NCBI GenBank assembly: GCA_015063445.1
Contig: SVUD01000001.1
Location: 1 to 64,000 of the forward strand
From: Oscillospiraceae bacterium
GTDB lineage: Bacteria; Bacillota_A; Clostridia; Oscillospirales; CAG-272
DNA length: 64,000 nucleotides
Reading direction: 5' to 3'
Below are positions 34,595 to 43,442 of the stretch, one piece after another. Position 1 is the stretch's first letter; every line of letters begins with the position of its first letter. Both the position numbers and the translations under genes were made by a program. The notes beneath the pieces are model-generated. The model worked only from the letters and a program-made list of their open reading frames with translations, did no database searches and was not told the DNA's origin.

Positions 34595-35947
34595 ATGATT
34601 TTTACTAAGGATAAAGCGTTCTATTCGGATTTACGGCGTCTTGCCGTTCCTATGGCGCTCGGAAATCTTGTAACTTTTCTGATCACGCTTACCGACAGCA
34701 TTATAGTCGGAAAAATAGGCGATGGAGCTACGGCAAGCGTTTTTGTCGGCGGTCTAATAGCAACCGCATTGCAAATGTTTATATCGGGAATCGAGGGCGG
34801 TGTGACCGTCGGTATATCTCAGTATTGGGGCAAGGGCGAAAAAGAGCCTATAAAACGAATATTCTCTCTCGGCTCGGCTCTTATTATTATTTTCGGAACA
34901 GCTTTTTTCCTCGTATCCTTTTTTATTCCCGGCAAGATATCGTCTCTTTTCTCCCGAGGCGGCTCTGAGTCGGCTCTTTATTTAAAATATCTTTCGATAT
35001 CCTTTCCCCTCTTCTCACTCTCGGGAGCCATCGGCTCGGCTCTAAGAGGCGTTGAGTCTCCTAAAATCGTTACGTTTGCCTCGTTTGTTGCCTTCATCAT
35101 CAACCTTGTTTTTGATATTTTGCTCGTATTTGGTAAACTCGGCTTTACAAAAATGGGCATTATCGGTGCTGCAATCGCAACTATAGTAGCGCGTGCCGTC
35201 GAGCTTTTAATTCTTGCCTTTTATCTCTTTTTAAAGGATAAGAATATAGGAATACACATCACAGAGATTTTTAAATTCGACAAAAGAATAACCCTCGACT
35301 TCTTCAAATACACCTCTCCGATAGTTCTCGGGCAAGTTATATGGATAATCAACACCCTCTTTTCCTCCTACGTTTTCTCCTCCTTCGCCTCGGACTCGAT
35401 TCTCACGGGACTTTCTGTGGCGAACACCTTGAATTCGCTTTCCTATATCGTGATGAACGGACTTTCGGGCGCCGTCGGTATAATAATCGGAAAGGCTGTC
35501 GGCGACGGAAGAACCGAGGAGCTGAAAAAATACGCTTACACGACCGAGCTTATATTCATTATTCTCGGTATAGCGACCTCACTCACTCTTTTTGCGGTGA
35601 AAAATCCCTTTATCTCGCTCTACAACATCTCGCCCGAGGCAGTCTCGGTCGCAAAAAGCCTCATAACCGTGTTAGCTTTCACGATAATCGGAACGTCTTA
35701 CCAGTGCGCTTGCCTGCTCGGTATCGTGCGAGGCGGCGGCGACACGTCGTTCATCTTAAAAAACGACGCTATTTTCATTTTCCTTGGAGTTATACCGCTG
35801 ACCGTGTTAGCTTTAAAGCTTGACGCTCCCCTGTGGCTCGTATTTTTGGCGCTGAAATCCGACCAGATACTGAAGTGCATTCCCGCGGCAATCAAAATAA
35901 ACCGAGGAAAATGGGCGAAGAACCTTACTTCAAGGCGGGGTGTTTAG
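34595..35947 (+). CDS. MATE family efflux transporter
   Basis: 450-aa, twelve-helix MATE (MatE) exporter, which moves cationic drugs or metabolites in exchange for Na+ or H+. Typical MATE sequence appears in both halves: LAVPMALGNLVTFLITLTDSI at the N-terminus, GLSVANTLNSLSYIVMNGLSGAVG in the middle, ITVLAFTIIGTSYQCACLLGIVRGGGDT near residue 370. Complete. ACGAGG precedes the ATG. Downstream is the promoter of the citrate synthase operon; no functional link to neighbours is evident. Confidence 0.9.
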   Translation: MIFTKDKAFYSDLRRLAVPMALGNLVTFLITLTDSIIVGKIGDGATASVFVGGLIATALQMFISGIEGGVTVGISQYWGKGEKEPIKRIFSLGSALIIIFGTAFFLVSFFIPGKISSLFSRGGSESALYLKYLSISFPLFSLSGAIGSALRGVESPKIVTFASFVAFIINLVFDILLVFGKLGFTKMGIIGAAIATIVARAVELLILAFYLFLKDKNIGIHITEIFKFDKRITLDFFKYTSPIVLGQVIWIINTLFSSYVFSSFASDSILTGLSVANTLNSLSYIVMNGLSGAVGIIIGKAVGDGRTEELKKYAYTTELIFIILGIATSLTLFAVKNPFISLYNISPEAVSVAKSLITVLAFTIIGTSYQCACLLGIVRGGGDTSFILKNDAIFIFLGVIPLTVLALKLDAPLWLVFLALKSDQILKCIPAAIKINRGKWAKNLTSRRGV

Positions 35948-36019
35948 GAGCAACCGAATACTTCACTTGTACTTTATTGTATTTTTGTAAATTATTTTGT
36001 ATTTTATTTTATTCGGTAC

Positions 36020-36048
36020 TTGACAAATTAAAATCTATGCTATATAAT
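36020..36048 (+). promoter_or_regulatory. Perfect consensus sigma-A promoter of the citrate synthase operon
   Basis: TTGACA, exactly 17 bp, TATAAT: both hexamers match the consensus fully, so repression is needed for control. Confidence 0.92.
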
Positions 36049-36057
36049 ATCCTCACA

Positions 36058-36079
36058 AATTGTATACAAGAATACAATT
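36058..36079 (+). promoter_or_regulatory. Putative GntR operator
   Basis: The 10-bp perfect palindrome TTGTATACAA (36060-36069) overlaps a wider inverted repeat AATTGTAT...ATACAATT. It covers the expected transcription start, 10 bp after the -10 box. TTGTATACAA is a typical operator core of FadR/FCD-type GntR regulators, and such a gene is second in this operon. Confidence 0.7.
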
Positions 36080-36119
36080 ATACATTTTTATCGATTATTA
36101 TTTGAAAGGAGCAAATATT

Positions 36120-37505
36120 ATGCTTTCAAAAAGTCCATACAGCAACCTTCTTGAGCAGTCGCAGTACAAGTACTCCCTGCAGGACGTTGCAGAACCGAAT
36201 TTATACCGTGACGTTTATCCTTACGACGAGATCCCGAAGATAGCGTTCAACCACAGACGAGTTCCCCTCAATATGCCCGAGGAGATCTGGATAACCGACA
36301 CGTCATTCCGTGACGGTCAGCAGTCACGCGCTCCGTATACCACAAAGCAGATAGTTGACCTTTACAAAATGCTCGCGCGTCTTGGCGGCCCTAAGGGAAT
36401 AATCCGTCAGAGCGAGTTCTTCGTATACACCGAAAAGGACAGACGCGCCATTTACGAATGCATGGAGCTTGGATACAAGTTTCCCGAGATAACGACCTGG
36501 ATAAGAGCGAAAAAGGAGGACTTCGCTCTCGCTAAGGATATGGGAATAAAGGAGACGGGTATTCTCGTTTCCTGCTCGGACTATCACATATTCAAGAAGC
36601 TGCGTATGTCACGCTCCGAGGCGCTCAACCATTACCTCGGCGTTATCAAGCAGGCGTTCGACGCGGGAATCCGCCCGAGATGTCACCTTGAGGATATAAC
36701 GAGAGCGGATTTCTACGGCTTCGTCGTTCCCTTCGTTAACGAGCTTACCGAGCTTTCTAAGGAATCGGGCATACCGATAAAGATACGTATGTGCGATACC
36801 CTCGGCTACGGCGTTCCCTTCTCGGGCGTTGCGCTTCCCCGAAGCGTTCCCGGTATCGTTTACGGTCTGCACCACTATTCAGACGTTACCTCCGAGATGC
36901 TCGAGTGGCACGGACACAATGACTTCTACAAGGCGGTCGCAAACGCTACGACGGCTTGGCTTCACGGAGCATCGAGCGTTAACTGCTCACTTCTCGGCAT
37001 AGGCGAGAGAACGGGTAATATTCCTCTTGAGGCGATGGTTATCGAGTACGCTTCTCTTATGGGAACGTTCGACGGCATGGACCCCACGGTCATCACCGAG
37101 ATAGCAAGCTATTTCAAGAACGAGCTCGGCTACGAGATTCCGCCCATGACGCCCTTCGTCGGCTCGGCGTTCAATCTCACGAGAGCGGGAATACACGCGG
37201 ACGGTCTTATGAAGGATGCCGAAATTTACAACATATTCGATACCGAAAAAATACTCGCCCGTCCCGCAGAGGTCTCTATCACCAACACCTCGGGACTTGC
37301 GGGAATAGCTTATTGGATGAACAATCACTACTTCTTGAAGGGTGACGCGATGCTCACAAAACAGGATAAGATAATTACTCTTATGAAGGACGAGATAGAC
37401 AAGGCTTACTCCGACGGCCGTACCACGATAATGGGTGACGACGAGCTTGAAGAGATTGCAGAGCGTTTGTCGAACGGTGTTTTCAAAAAGCACAGACATT
37501 ATTAA
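36120..37505 (+). CDS. Re-citrate synthase (HMGL/isopropylmalate synthase-like)
   Basis: 461-aa TIM-barrel condensing enzyme of the DRE-metallolyase (isopropylmalate/homocitrate synthase) superfamily. Active-site motif ITDTSFRDGQQSRAP near residue 60 and metal-binding EWHGHNDFYKAV near 263, followed by NCSLLGIGERTGN. The sequence (YPYDEIPKIAFNHRRVPLNMP) resembles Re-citrate synthases of Clostridium kluyveri type, which make citrate from oxaloacetate and acetyl-CoA with opposite face specificity to GltA. Next-door aconitase and isocitrate dehydrogenase support citrate rather than isopropylmalate or homocitrate as product. Start ATG 36120 follows GAAAGGAG; the TTG further upstream lies inside the leader. 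Confidence 0.88.
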   Translation: MLSKSPYSNLLEQSQYKYSLQDVAEPNLYRDVYPYDEIPKIAFNHRRVPLNMPEEIWITDTSFRDGQQSRAPYTTKQIVDLYKMLARLGGPKGIIRQSEFFVYTEKDRRAIYECMELGYKFPEITTWIRAKKEDFALAKDMGIKETGILVSCSDYHIFKKLRMSRSEALNHYLGVIKQAFDAGIRPRCHLEDITRADFYGFVVPFVNELTELSKESGIPIKIRMCDTLGYGVPFSGVALPRSVPGIVYGLHHYSDVTSEMLEWHGHNDFYKAVANATTAWLHGASSVNCSLLGIGERTGNIPLEAMVIEYASLMGTFDGMDPTVITEIASYFKNELGYEIPPMTPFVGSAFNLTRAGIHADGLMKDAEIYNIFDTEKILARPAEVSITNTSGLAGIAYWMNNHYFLKGDAMLTKQDKIITLMKDEIDKAYSDGRTTIMGDDELEEIAERLSNGVFKKHRHY

Positions 37506-37517
37506 GGGGGGCGAAAA

Positions 37518-38174
37518 ATGACAGTAGATATAAACTCAATATCACTTGAAGAAAGAGTGTATCTTATTCTCGAGGAGGAGATACTGTCGGGCAAGCTCAG
37601 CGACGGAGAGCAGCTACGAGAAATCGCTCTTTCAAAAAGACTTGCGGTCAGCAGAACGCCCATAAGAGCGGCGCTTCACAGACTTGCCGAGGAGGGACTC
37701 GTTGAGCTTTCGGCAAACAAAGGCGCGACGGTTATAGGAATAACGCGTGATGATATCAAGGACATATACGCTGTGCGTATGCGTCTCGAGGGTCTTGCGG
37801 CAAGGCTTGCCGCCGAGAGAATGAGCGACGAGGACAGAGCCCGCCTTAAAGAGATAGTCGAGCTTTCCGAGTTTTACTTAAAAAAGGGCGACGACGAAAG
37901 ACGAGGCGAGCTTGATTCGGAGTTTCATAACGCTATTTTCAAAGCCTCGGGCTCACGTCACCTGAATAAAATTCTCTCCGACCTTCACAAAAACATCAAG
38001 GCGTACAGAAGGCTTTCGTTAAAGAACACAAACAGAGCTGAAAAATCGATTTTTGAGCACAGAGAAATTTTAGAGGCGATTTTAAACAAGAACGCCGACG
38101 AAGCGGAACGCTTAACATCGGTTCACGTAGAGCAAGCTTTCTTAAATTTTGAGAGTAAAATCAACGAAATGTAA
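37518..38174 (+). CDS. GntR family (FCD) transcriptional regulator
   Basis: 218-aa regulator: N-terminal winged helix (LEERVYLILEEEILSGKLSDG, RLAVSRTPIRAALHRLAEEGLVEL) and an all-helical FCD effector domain (DIKDIYAVRMRLEGLAARLAA, LDSEFHNAIFKASGSRHL, HREILEAILNKNADEA) with metal-binding Asp/His positions. FCD regulators commonly sense organic acids. Sitting 12 bases after the citrate synthase and inside the operon, it probably binds the palindrome at the promoter and responds to citrate or 2-oxoglutarate; the ligand is inference. Ribosome binding site AAGGGGGG. Confidence 0.9.
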   Translation: MTVDINSISLEERVYLILEEEILSGKLSDGEQLREIALSKRLAVSRTPIRAALHRLAEEGLVELSANKGATVIGITRDDIKDIYAVRMRLEGLAARLAAERMSDEDRARLKEIVELSEFYLKKGDDERRGELDSEFHNAIFKASGSRHLNKILSDLHKNIKAYRRLSLKNTNRAEKSIFEHREILEAILNKNADEAERLTSVHVEQAFLNFESKINEM

Positions 38175-38212
38175 ATAATAATTGTCATATAATGACTAAA
38201 GAGGTAAATTAA

Positions 38213-40138
38213 ATGGGATATACAATTGCCGAAAAAATAATCAAGGCTCATCTCGTTTCCGGCGAAATGATAAAAGGGAGCGAGATAGGCTTAAAAATTG
38301 ACCAAACGCTCACGCAGGACGCGACGGGCACTATGGCGTATCTTCAGCTTGAGGCTATGGAAATCGAGAGAGTCAAAACCGAGCTTTCCGTAGCTTACAT
38401 TGACCACAACACGCTTCAAGCGGGCTTTGAGAATGCCGACGACCACCGTTACATACAGACCGTGGCGAAAAAGCACGGCCTTCGCTTCTCCCGTCCCGGA
38501 AACGGAATATGCCACCAGGTTCATCTTGAACGCTTTGCCGTACCGGGCAAAACGCTTATAGGCTCGGACAGCCATACCCCCACGGCAGGCGGTATCGGTA
38601 TGCTCGCTATGGGCGCGGGCGGACTTGACGTTGCCGTTGCAATGGGCGGCGGAACGTACTACATCACAATGCCTAAAATGATAAAAATAAACCTCACGGG
38701 TAAGCTCCGTGACTACGTTGGCGCAAAGGACGTAATCCTCGAGGTGCTTCGCATACTTTCAGTTAAGGGCGGTGTCGGCGCGATAGTTGAATATGCGGGC
38801 GATGGCGTTAAAACGCTTTCCATTCCCGAGAGAGCTACCATTACGAATATGGGCGCGGAGCTTGGCGCAACGACCTCTATTTTCCCCTCGGACGAAACGA
38901 CGCGCGCCTTCTTAAAGGCGGAGGGCAGAGAGTCGGACTATACTCCCTTAGAGTCCGACGCCGACGCTAAATATGATGCGGAATACACGGTAGATCTTGA
39001 CACGCTATCCCCCCTTGCCGCTTGTCCCCACTCTCCCGACAATATAAAGTCGGTAAAAGAGATTGCGGGAATGAAGATAAATCAGGTGTGCATAGGCTCT
39101 TGCACGAACTCGTCTCTTAAGGACCTTCTCACCGTTGCGGCAATTCTCAAGGGAAAGACCGTCCACCCCGACGTCAGCCTCTCAATATCTCCCGGCTCGA
39201 AGCAGGTATACACTATGCTTGCGGAGTGCGGCGCTCTTGCCGATCTCATTTCAGCGGGCGCAAGAATACTCGAATGCGCTTGCGGACCTTGTATCGGTAT
39301 GGGCTTCTCTCCCGGAAGCGCAGGTGTGAGCCTGCGTACCTTCAACCGTAATTTCTTGGCGCGCAGCGGCACTAAGGACGCAAGCGTTTACCTCGTTTCA
39401 CCCGAGGTTGCGGCAGCTTCGGCTATCGCGGGAGTGCTTACCGACCCCACCGAGCTTGGCAATGCCCCGAAGATAACTCTTCCCGAAAAATTCCTTATAA
39501 ACGACAACCTTATCGAGCTTCCCGCCGACGAAAGCGAGGCTAAGAGCCTCACCGTTGAGAGAGGACCTAACATCAAGCCCATTCCCAAGGGCAAGGCTCC
39601 TGAGAAAAATCTCGAATCCAAAATAATACTCAAGGTCGGCGACAATATCACTACCGACCACATTATGCCCGCGGGCACGAAGATTCTTCCCTACCGCTCA
39701 AACGTACCGAAGCTCTCCGAATTCTGCTTCACCGTTTGCGACCCCGACTTCCCCGAGCGCGCGAAGCGTGAGGGCGGAGGCGTTATACTCGGCGGTGCAA
39801 ACTACGGACAGGGCTCCTCCCGTGAGCATGCGGCGCTCGTTCCGCTCTATCTCGGCATTAAGGCGGTAATCGCAAAGAGCTTTGCGAGAATACACGTCGC
39901 GAACCTTATAAACTTCGGTATAGTTCCCTTCACTCTCGAGAACCCCGACGACTACGAGCTTCTTTCGGAAAACGAGGCTATCTCAATAGATAACTTCAAG
40001 GAAGCTATCGCCTCCTTTGACTCGGTTACCTTAAGTGCGGGCGGCAAAAAAATAAAGCTTCTGCTCACGCTCACCGAAAGACAGAGAAAAATTCTTCTCT
40101 CGGGCGGACTTCTCAACTACACAAAGGAAAATTCATAA
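38213..40138 (+). CDS. acn: Aconitate hydratase
   Basis: 641-aa aconitase of the shorter, IPM-isomerase-like type found in Clostridia and archaea-like lineages. Fe-S cluster cysteines are visible: one in VCIGSCTNSS (about residue 293) and two in ECACGPCIGMG (about 355). The large-subunit part includes GSDSHTPTAGGIG, and the C-terminal swivel domain DNITTDHIMPAG, GGANYGQGSSREHAALVP and SFARIHVANLINFGIVP. It interconverts citrate and isocitrate. It lies between the GntR gene and isocitrate dehydrogenase, completing a three-step route to 2-oxoglutarate. Ribosome binding site AGAGG. Confidence 0.93.
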   Translation: MGYTIAEKIIKAHLVSGEMIKGSEIGLKIDQTLTQDATGTMAYLQLEAMEIERVKTELSVAYIDHNTLQAGFENADDHRYIQTVAKKHGLRFSRPGNGICHQVHLERFAVPGKTLIGSDSHTPTAGGIGMLAMGAGGLDVAVAMGGGTYYITMPKMIKINLTGKLRDYVGAKDVILEVLRILSVKGGVGAIVEYAGDGVKTLSIPERATITNMGAELGATTSIFPSDETTRAFLKAEGRESDYTPLESDADAKYDAEYTVDLDTLSPLAACPHSPDNIKSVKEIAGMKINQVCIGSCTNSSLKDLLTVAAILKGKTVHPDVSLSISPGSKQVYTMLAECGALADLISAGARILECACGPCIGMGFSPGSAGVSLRTFNRNFLARSGTKDASVYLVSPEVAAASAIAGVLTDPTELGNAPKITLPEKFLINDNLIELPADESEAKSLTVERGPNIKPIPKGKAPEKNLESKIILKVGDNITTDHIMPAGTKILPYRSNVPKLSEFCFTVCDPDFPERAKREGGGVILGGANYGQGSSREHAALVPLYLGIKAVIAKSFARIHVANLINFGIVPFTLENPDDYELLSENEAISIDNFKEAIASFDSVTLSAGGKKIKLLLTLTERQRKILLSGGLLNYTKENS

Positions 40139-40164
40139 AGATAAACTGAAAGAGGAAATAAAAA

Positions 40165-41334
40165 ATGAACAATTACGAAAAAGAGCTTGATTTAGCCTGC
40201 GAGAAATTCAGAAAAATTCTCGAAAAGCAGCTTATAAGAGTTGAGGATATGAAGTCTCAGGGCGATTTTACAGACTACGCCGCTCTAAAAACCATAAAAA
40301 TAGGTATCTGCGGAGGCGACGGCATCGGCCCTACCATCTCAAAGGAATCCGAAAGAGTATTAAAATTCATACTCAAAAAGGAAGAAGAGGCGGGACGTGT
40401 TGAGTTTATCACGATAGACGGACTCACCATTGAAAACAGAATCGCGGTCGGAAAAGCTATCCCCGACGACGTTATGGAAAAGCTTAAGGCTTGCGACGTT
40501 ATTCTTAAGGGCCCGACCACAACGCCCCAAAAGGGCGACGGTATGCCCAATATCGAATCGGCAAACGTTGCTATGAGAAAGGCTCTCGACCTCTTTGCGA
40601 ACATCCGTCCCGTTAAGGTTCCCGAGGAGGGCATCAACTGGGTGATCTTCCGTGAAAACACCGAGGGCGGCTATGCCGTCGGTTCTTCGGGCTTCAACGT
40701 TACCGACGACCTTGCGGTCGACTTCACCATAACCACGAAGCAGGGCTCGGACAGAATTGCCCGCCTCGCTTACGACTACGCAAAAAAGAACAATATGACG
40801 AGAGTTTCTCTCGTTACCAAGGCGAACGTTATCAAGACAACCGACGGAAACTTCCTCGAGGACTGCCACAAGGTTGCCGACCTCTATCCCGAAATAACGA
40901 CGGACGAATGGTACGCCGACATTATGACGGCAAAGCTCGTTGACAAGAAGCGCAGACGTGACTTCCAGGTGCTTCTTCTTCCCAACCTCTACGGTGATAT
41001 AATTTCCGACGAGGCTGCCGAATTCCAGGGCGGCGTAGGTACGGCGGGCTGTGCTAACATAGGCAAAAAATACGCTATGTTCGAGGCTATTCACGGCTCG
41101 GCTCCGAGAATGGTACGAGAGGGCAGAGATATATACGCAGACCCCTGCTCAATGCTCCGTGCTTGCGTAATGCTTCTCAACCACATCGGCTACGGCGAAT
41201 ACGCCGCAAAGCTTGAAAGAGCGCTCGACATCTGCTCGTTCGAGGAAAAGAAGCTCGTTATCACGGGAAGAGATACAGGCGCTACCTGCTCCGACTTCGG
41301 CAATTACGTTATGGAAACCTTAAAGAGCCTTTAA
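40165..41334 (+). CDS. icd: Isocitrate dehydrogenase (IDH/IPMDH family)
   Basis: 389-aa beta-decarboxylating dehydrogenase. Substrate motif WVIFRENTEGGYAVGSSGF (about residue 160) is typical of isocitrate rather than isopropylmalate enzymes. KGPTTTPQKGDGMPN, the divalent-metal segment LYGDIISDEAAEFQGGVG and IHGSAPRM are all present. An N-terminal extension of ~45 residues precedes the first strand (IKIGICGGDGIGPTIS). Whether NAD or NADP is used cannot be settled by eye. Product 2-oxoglutarate feeds glutamate synthesis in anaerobes with an open oxidative branch. Last gene of the operon. Confidence 0.92.
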   Translation: MNNYEKELDLACEKFRKILEKQLIRVEDMKSQGDFTDYAALKTIKIGICGGDGIGPTISKESERVLKFILKKEEEAGRVEFITIDGLTIENRIAVGKAIPDDVMEKLKACDVILKGPTTTPQKGDGMPNIESANVAMRKALDLFANIRPVKVPEEGINWVIFRENTEGGYAVGSSGFNVTDDLAVDFTITTKQGSDRIARLAYDYAKKNNMTRVSLVTKANVIKTTDGNFLEDCHKVADLYPEITTDEWYADIMTAKLVDKKRRRDFQVLLLPNLYGDIISDEAAEFQGGVGTAGCANIGKKYAMFEAIHGSAPRMVREGRDIYADPCSMLRACVMLLNHIGYGEYAAKLERALDICSFEEKKLVITGRDTGATCSDFGNYVMETLKSL

Positions 41335-41337
41335 GAC

Positions 41338-41366
41338 TTGAATTTTCACCGAATTTGTGCTATAAT
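41338..41366 (+). promoter_or_regulatory. Sigma-A promoter of the acyltransferase gene
   Basis: TTGAAT, 17 bp, TATAAT directly after the icd stop. It lies over the TTG that would otherwise start the downstream frame at 41355. Confidence 0.8.
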
Positions 41367-41423
41367 ACTTCCGCAAGGCTCTTTTTAAAAAATTCAATTA
41401 ACACCTTGCAGAAAGACAGAACC

Positions 41424-42176
41424 ATGACAAACACCGAAGAAAAGAAAACACTAAAAACGGAAGTAATCAAGGACTACAAGGTACCAAAAAGAAAGCAACC
41501 GATATTCTCGGTAGTCAAAAAAATATTCAGACTTTTCATAAAGGTAAAGGTGGAAACGCATTGCGACAGCATTCCCGAAAAGGCGATAGTCGTATCTAAC
41601 CATTCCGCAAAAATGGGACCGTTCGTCCTCGAGCTTTATTACCCTAAATTCAACGTCACCTGGGGCGCTCACCAGATGTTAGGCAATTACAAATCGAGAT
41701 TTTTGTATTTGAGAAACGTTCTTTATATGCAAAAGCTCGGAAAGAAAAAATTCCCCGCTACCGTAAAATCCTTGTTCGAGGCTTGCTTCTCGAAGATGAT
41801 GTATAAGGGAATAAAGGTCATTCCCACCTATACCGACGAGAGATTTTTATATACCGTAAGAAGCAGTATAGACGTTCTTGACTCGGGCGCTTCTCTTATG
41901 ATATTCCCCGAGGACTCCTCCGAAGGATATTTCGACGAGCTGACGGGCTCGTTCGCAGGCTTCGTTGCCCTTGCCGAGCAGTATTACGCGAAAAGAGGCG
42001 AGGACGTTCCGATAGTTCCTATCTACTACCATAAGAAATCGAAGAAAATCATCATTTACCCAGCAATATCCGTTCAGGAGCTTAAGAAAGAGGGACTCGA
42101 CCGCTATCAGATAGCCGACAGGGCGAAGGAAGCTATCAATACGATATACAGAAATCACTTCAAAGAAAACTCGTAA
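41424..42176 (+). CDS. PlsC-like acyltransferase with altered catalytic box
   Basis: 250-aa protein of the 1-acylglycerol-3-phosphate acyltransferase superfamily. Block I reads VVSNHSAKMGPF, block III MIFPEDSSEGYF, with later VPIYYHKKSKKIII. In true PlsC the first block is N-H-x4-D; here Gly replaces the catalytic Asp, and FPEG reads FPED. Activity is therefore uncertain, or the substrate and mechanism differ. The start is ATG at 41424, because the longer frame would begin at a TTG in the promoter spacer. Monocistronic with its own terminator. No transmembrane helix except a weak N-terminal basic segment. Confidence 0.75.
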   Translation: MTNTEEKKTLKTEVIKDYKVPKRKQPIFSVVKKIFRLFIKVKVETHCDSIPEKAIVVSNHSAKMGPFVLELYYPKFNVTWGAHQMLGNYKSRFLYLRNVLYMQKLGKKKFPATVKSLFEACFSKMMYKGIKVIPTYTDERFLYTVRSSIDVLDSGASLMIFPEDSSEGYFDELTGSFAGFVALAEQYYAKRGEDVPIVPIYYHKKSKKIIIYPAISVQELKKEGLDRYQIADRAKEAINTIYRNHFKENS

Positions 42177-42202
42177 TTTTCCTTTACATAAAAACCAAAC
42201 AA

Positions 42203-42248
42203 AAAACGGCAGAAGCGTTGTCTTTTAAACAGTGCTTTTGCCGTTTTT
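42203..42248. terminator. Bidirectional terminator
   Basis: AAAACGGCAGAAGC pairs with GCTTTTGCCGTTTT; A and T runs flank both arms. Lies between the convergent acyltransferase and aminotransferase genes. Confidence 0.85.
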
Positions 42249-42260
42249 GTATACTTTTAT

Positions 42261-43442
42261 TTACTTTTCTACCTTAAGCTCCTCAAGAAAGCTCTCAATT
42301 CTCTTCAAGGCTTCCTTTATATGAGCGGTGGAATAGCAGTACGAGGTTCTTACAAATCCCTCGCCCGACTCACCGAATGCGTTGCCGGGAACGACCGCCA
42401 CGTGCTTTGATTCAAGCAGCCTCTCGCAGAACTCCTCGCTCGTAAGTCCCGTGCTTTTAATACATGGGAAGGCGTAAAAAGCGCCCTTTGGCTCACGGCA
42501 GCTGAGTCCTATTCTATTGAAGCCGGAAACGATGATTTTTCTGCGCATATCGTATTCCTCAAGCATTTTCTCAACCTCGCCGTCGCAGTTTCGCAACGCC
42601 TCAACGGCAGCGTACTGAGAGGTGGTGGGAGCGCACATTATCGCATATTGGTGTATCTTGGTTATCATGTTCATAACTTCACACGGTCCGCAGGCATAAC
42701 CGAGTCTCCAGCCCGTCATGGCGAACGCCTTTGAGAAGCCGTTTATAAGAATCGTTCTCTCCTTCATACCGGGAACGCTCGGCACGCTGACGTGCCTTTT
42801 GCCGCCGTAGGTAAGCTCGGCGTATATCTCGTCGGAGATAACCATAATATCGGTATCCTTCAAGACCTCGGAAATAGCGAGGATATCCTCGTACTCCATA
42901 ATTGCGCCCGTGGGATTGCAGGGATAAGGCAGAATTACAGCCTTAGTTTTTTCCGTCATAGCCGAAAGAAGCTCGGAGCGTGTTAATTTAAAGTCATTTT
43001 CAGCCTTGGTATCTATGATAACGGGAACGCCTCCCGCAAGTCTGACAATGGGCTCGTAGCAAACGTAGCTCGGCTGAGGAATTATTATCTCGTCACCCGG
43101 CTCGGTTATTGCTCTTATTGCGCCGTCAATAGCCTCGCTGCCGCCAACGGTAACGAGAATTTCGTCCTTTGCGCTGTATTTTACACCGTATTTACGGTCC
43201 ACGTATCTCGAAATTTCGTCACGAAGAGCCTCGAGACCTCTGTTTGAGGTGTATCTTGTCGAGCCGTTTTCGAGCGAACGTATACCTGCGGATCTGACCT
43301 GCCAGGGCGTTCTGAAATCGGGCTCGCCAACGCCGAGAGAAATAACGTCCTCCATCGTATTTGCGATATCAAAAAACTTACGTATTCCCGACGGCTTCAT
43401 CTCCTTAACGACACCCGATAAAACCTTGGAATAATCTATCAT
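42261..43442 (-). CDS. Class I/II aminotransferase (aspartate/aromatic type)
   Basis: 393-aa fold-type I PLP enzyme. PLP-lysine motif INGFSKAFAMTGWRLGYACGP, with YPCNPTGAIM and VISDEIYAELTYGG for the cofactor Asp/Tyr, and the C-terminal carboxylate-binding FVRTSYCYS. Closest in style to the AspC/PatA group acting on aspartate, aromatic or branched amino acids; specificity cannot be assigned. Its start overlaps the stop of an Lrp/AsnC regulator, so the pair is an operon and amino acid-responsive control is likely. Confidence 0.9.
   Translation of the reverse strand: MIDYSKVLSGVVKEMKPSGIRKFFDIANTMEDVISLGVGEPDFRTPWQVRSAGIRSLENGSTRYTSNRGLEALRDEISRYVDRKYGVKYSAKDEILVTVGGSEAIDGAIRAITEPGDEIIIPQPSYVCYEPIVRLAGGVPVIIDTKAENDFKLTRSELLSAMTEKTKAVILPYPCNPTGAIMEYEDILAISEVLKDTDIMVISDEIYAELTYGGKRHVSVPSVPGMKERTILINGFSKAFAMTGWRLGYACGPCEVMNMITKIHQYAIMCAPTTSQYAAVEALRNCDGEVEKMLEEYDMRRKIIVSGFNRIGLSCREPKGAFYAFPCIKSTGLTSEEFCERLLESKHVAVVPGNAFGESGEGFVRTSYCYSTAHIKEALKRIESFLEELKVEK

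Noticed and set aside
36120..37505. 2-isopropylmalate or homocitrate synthase
   Set aside because: The fold is shared, but the neighbours are aconitase and isocitrate dehydrogenase, and the sequence style fits Re-citrate synthase; still an inference.
40360..41094. 244-codon minus-strand frame opposite isocitrate dehydrogenase
   Set aside because: Shadow of the icd gene, which has all catalytic motifs.
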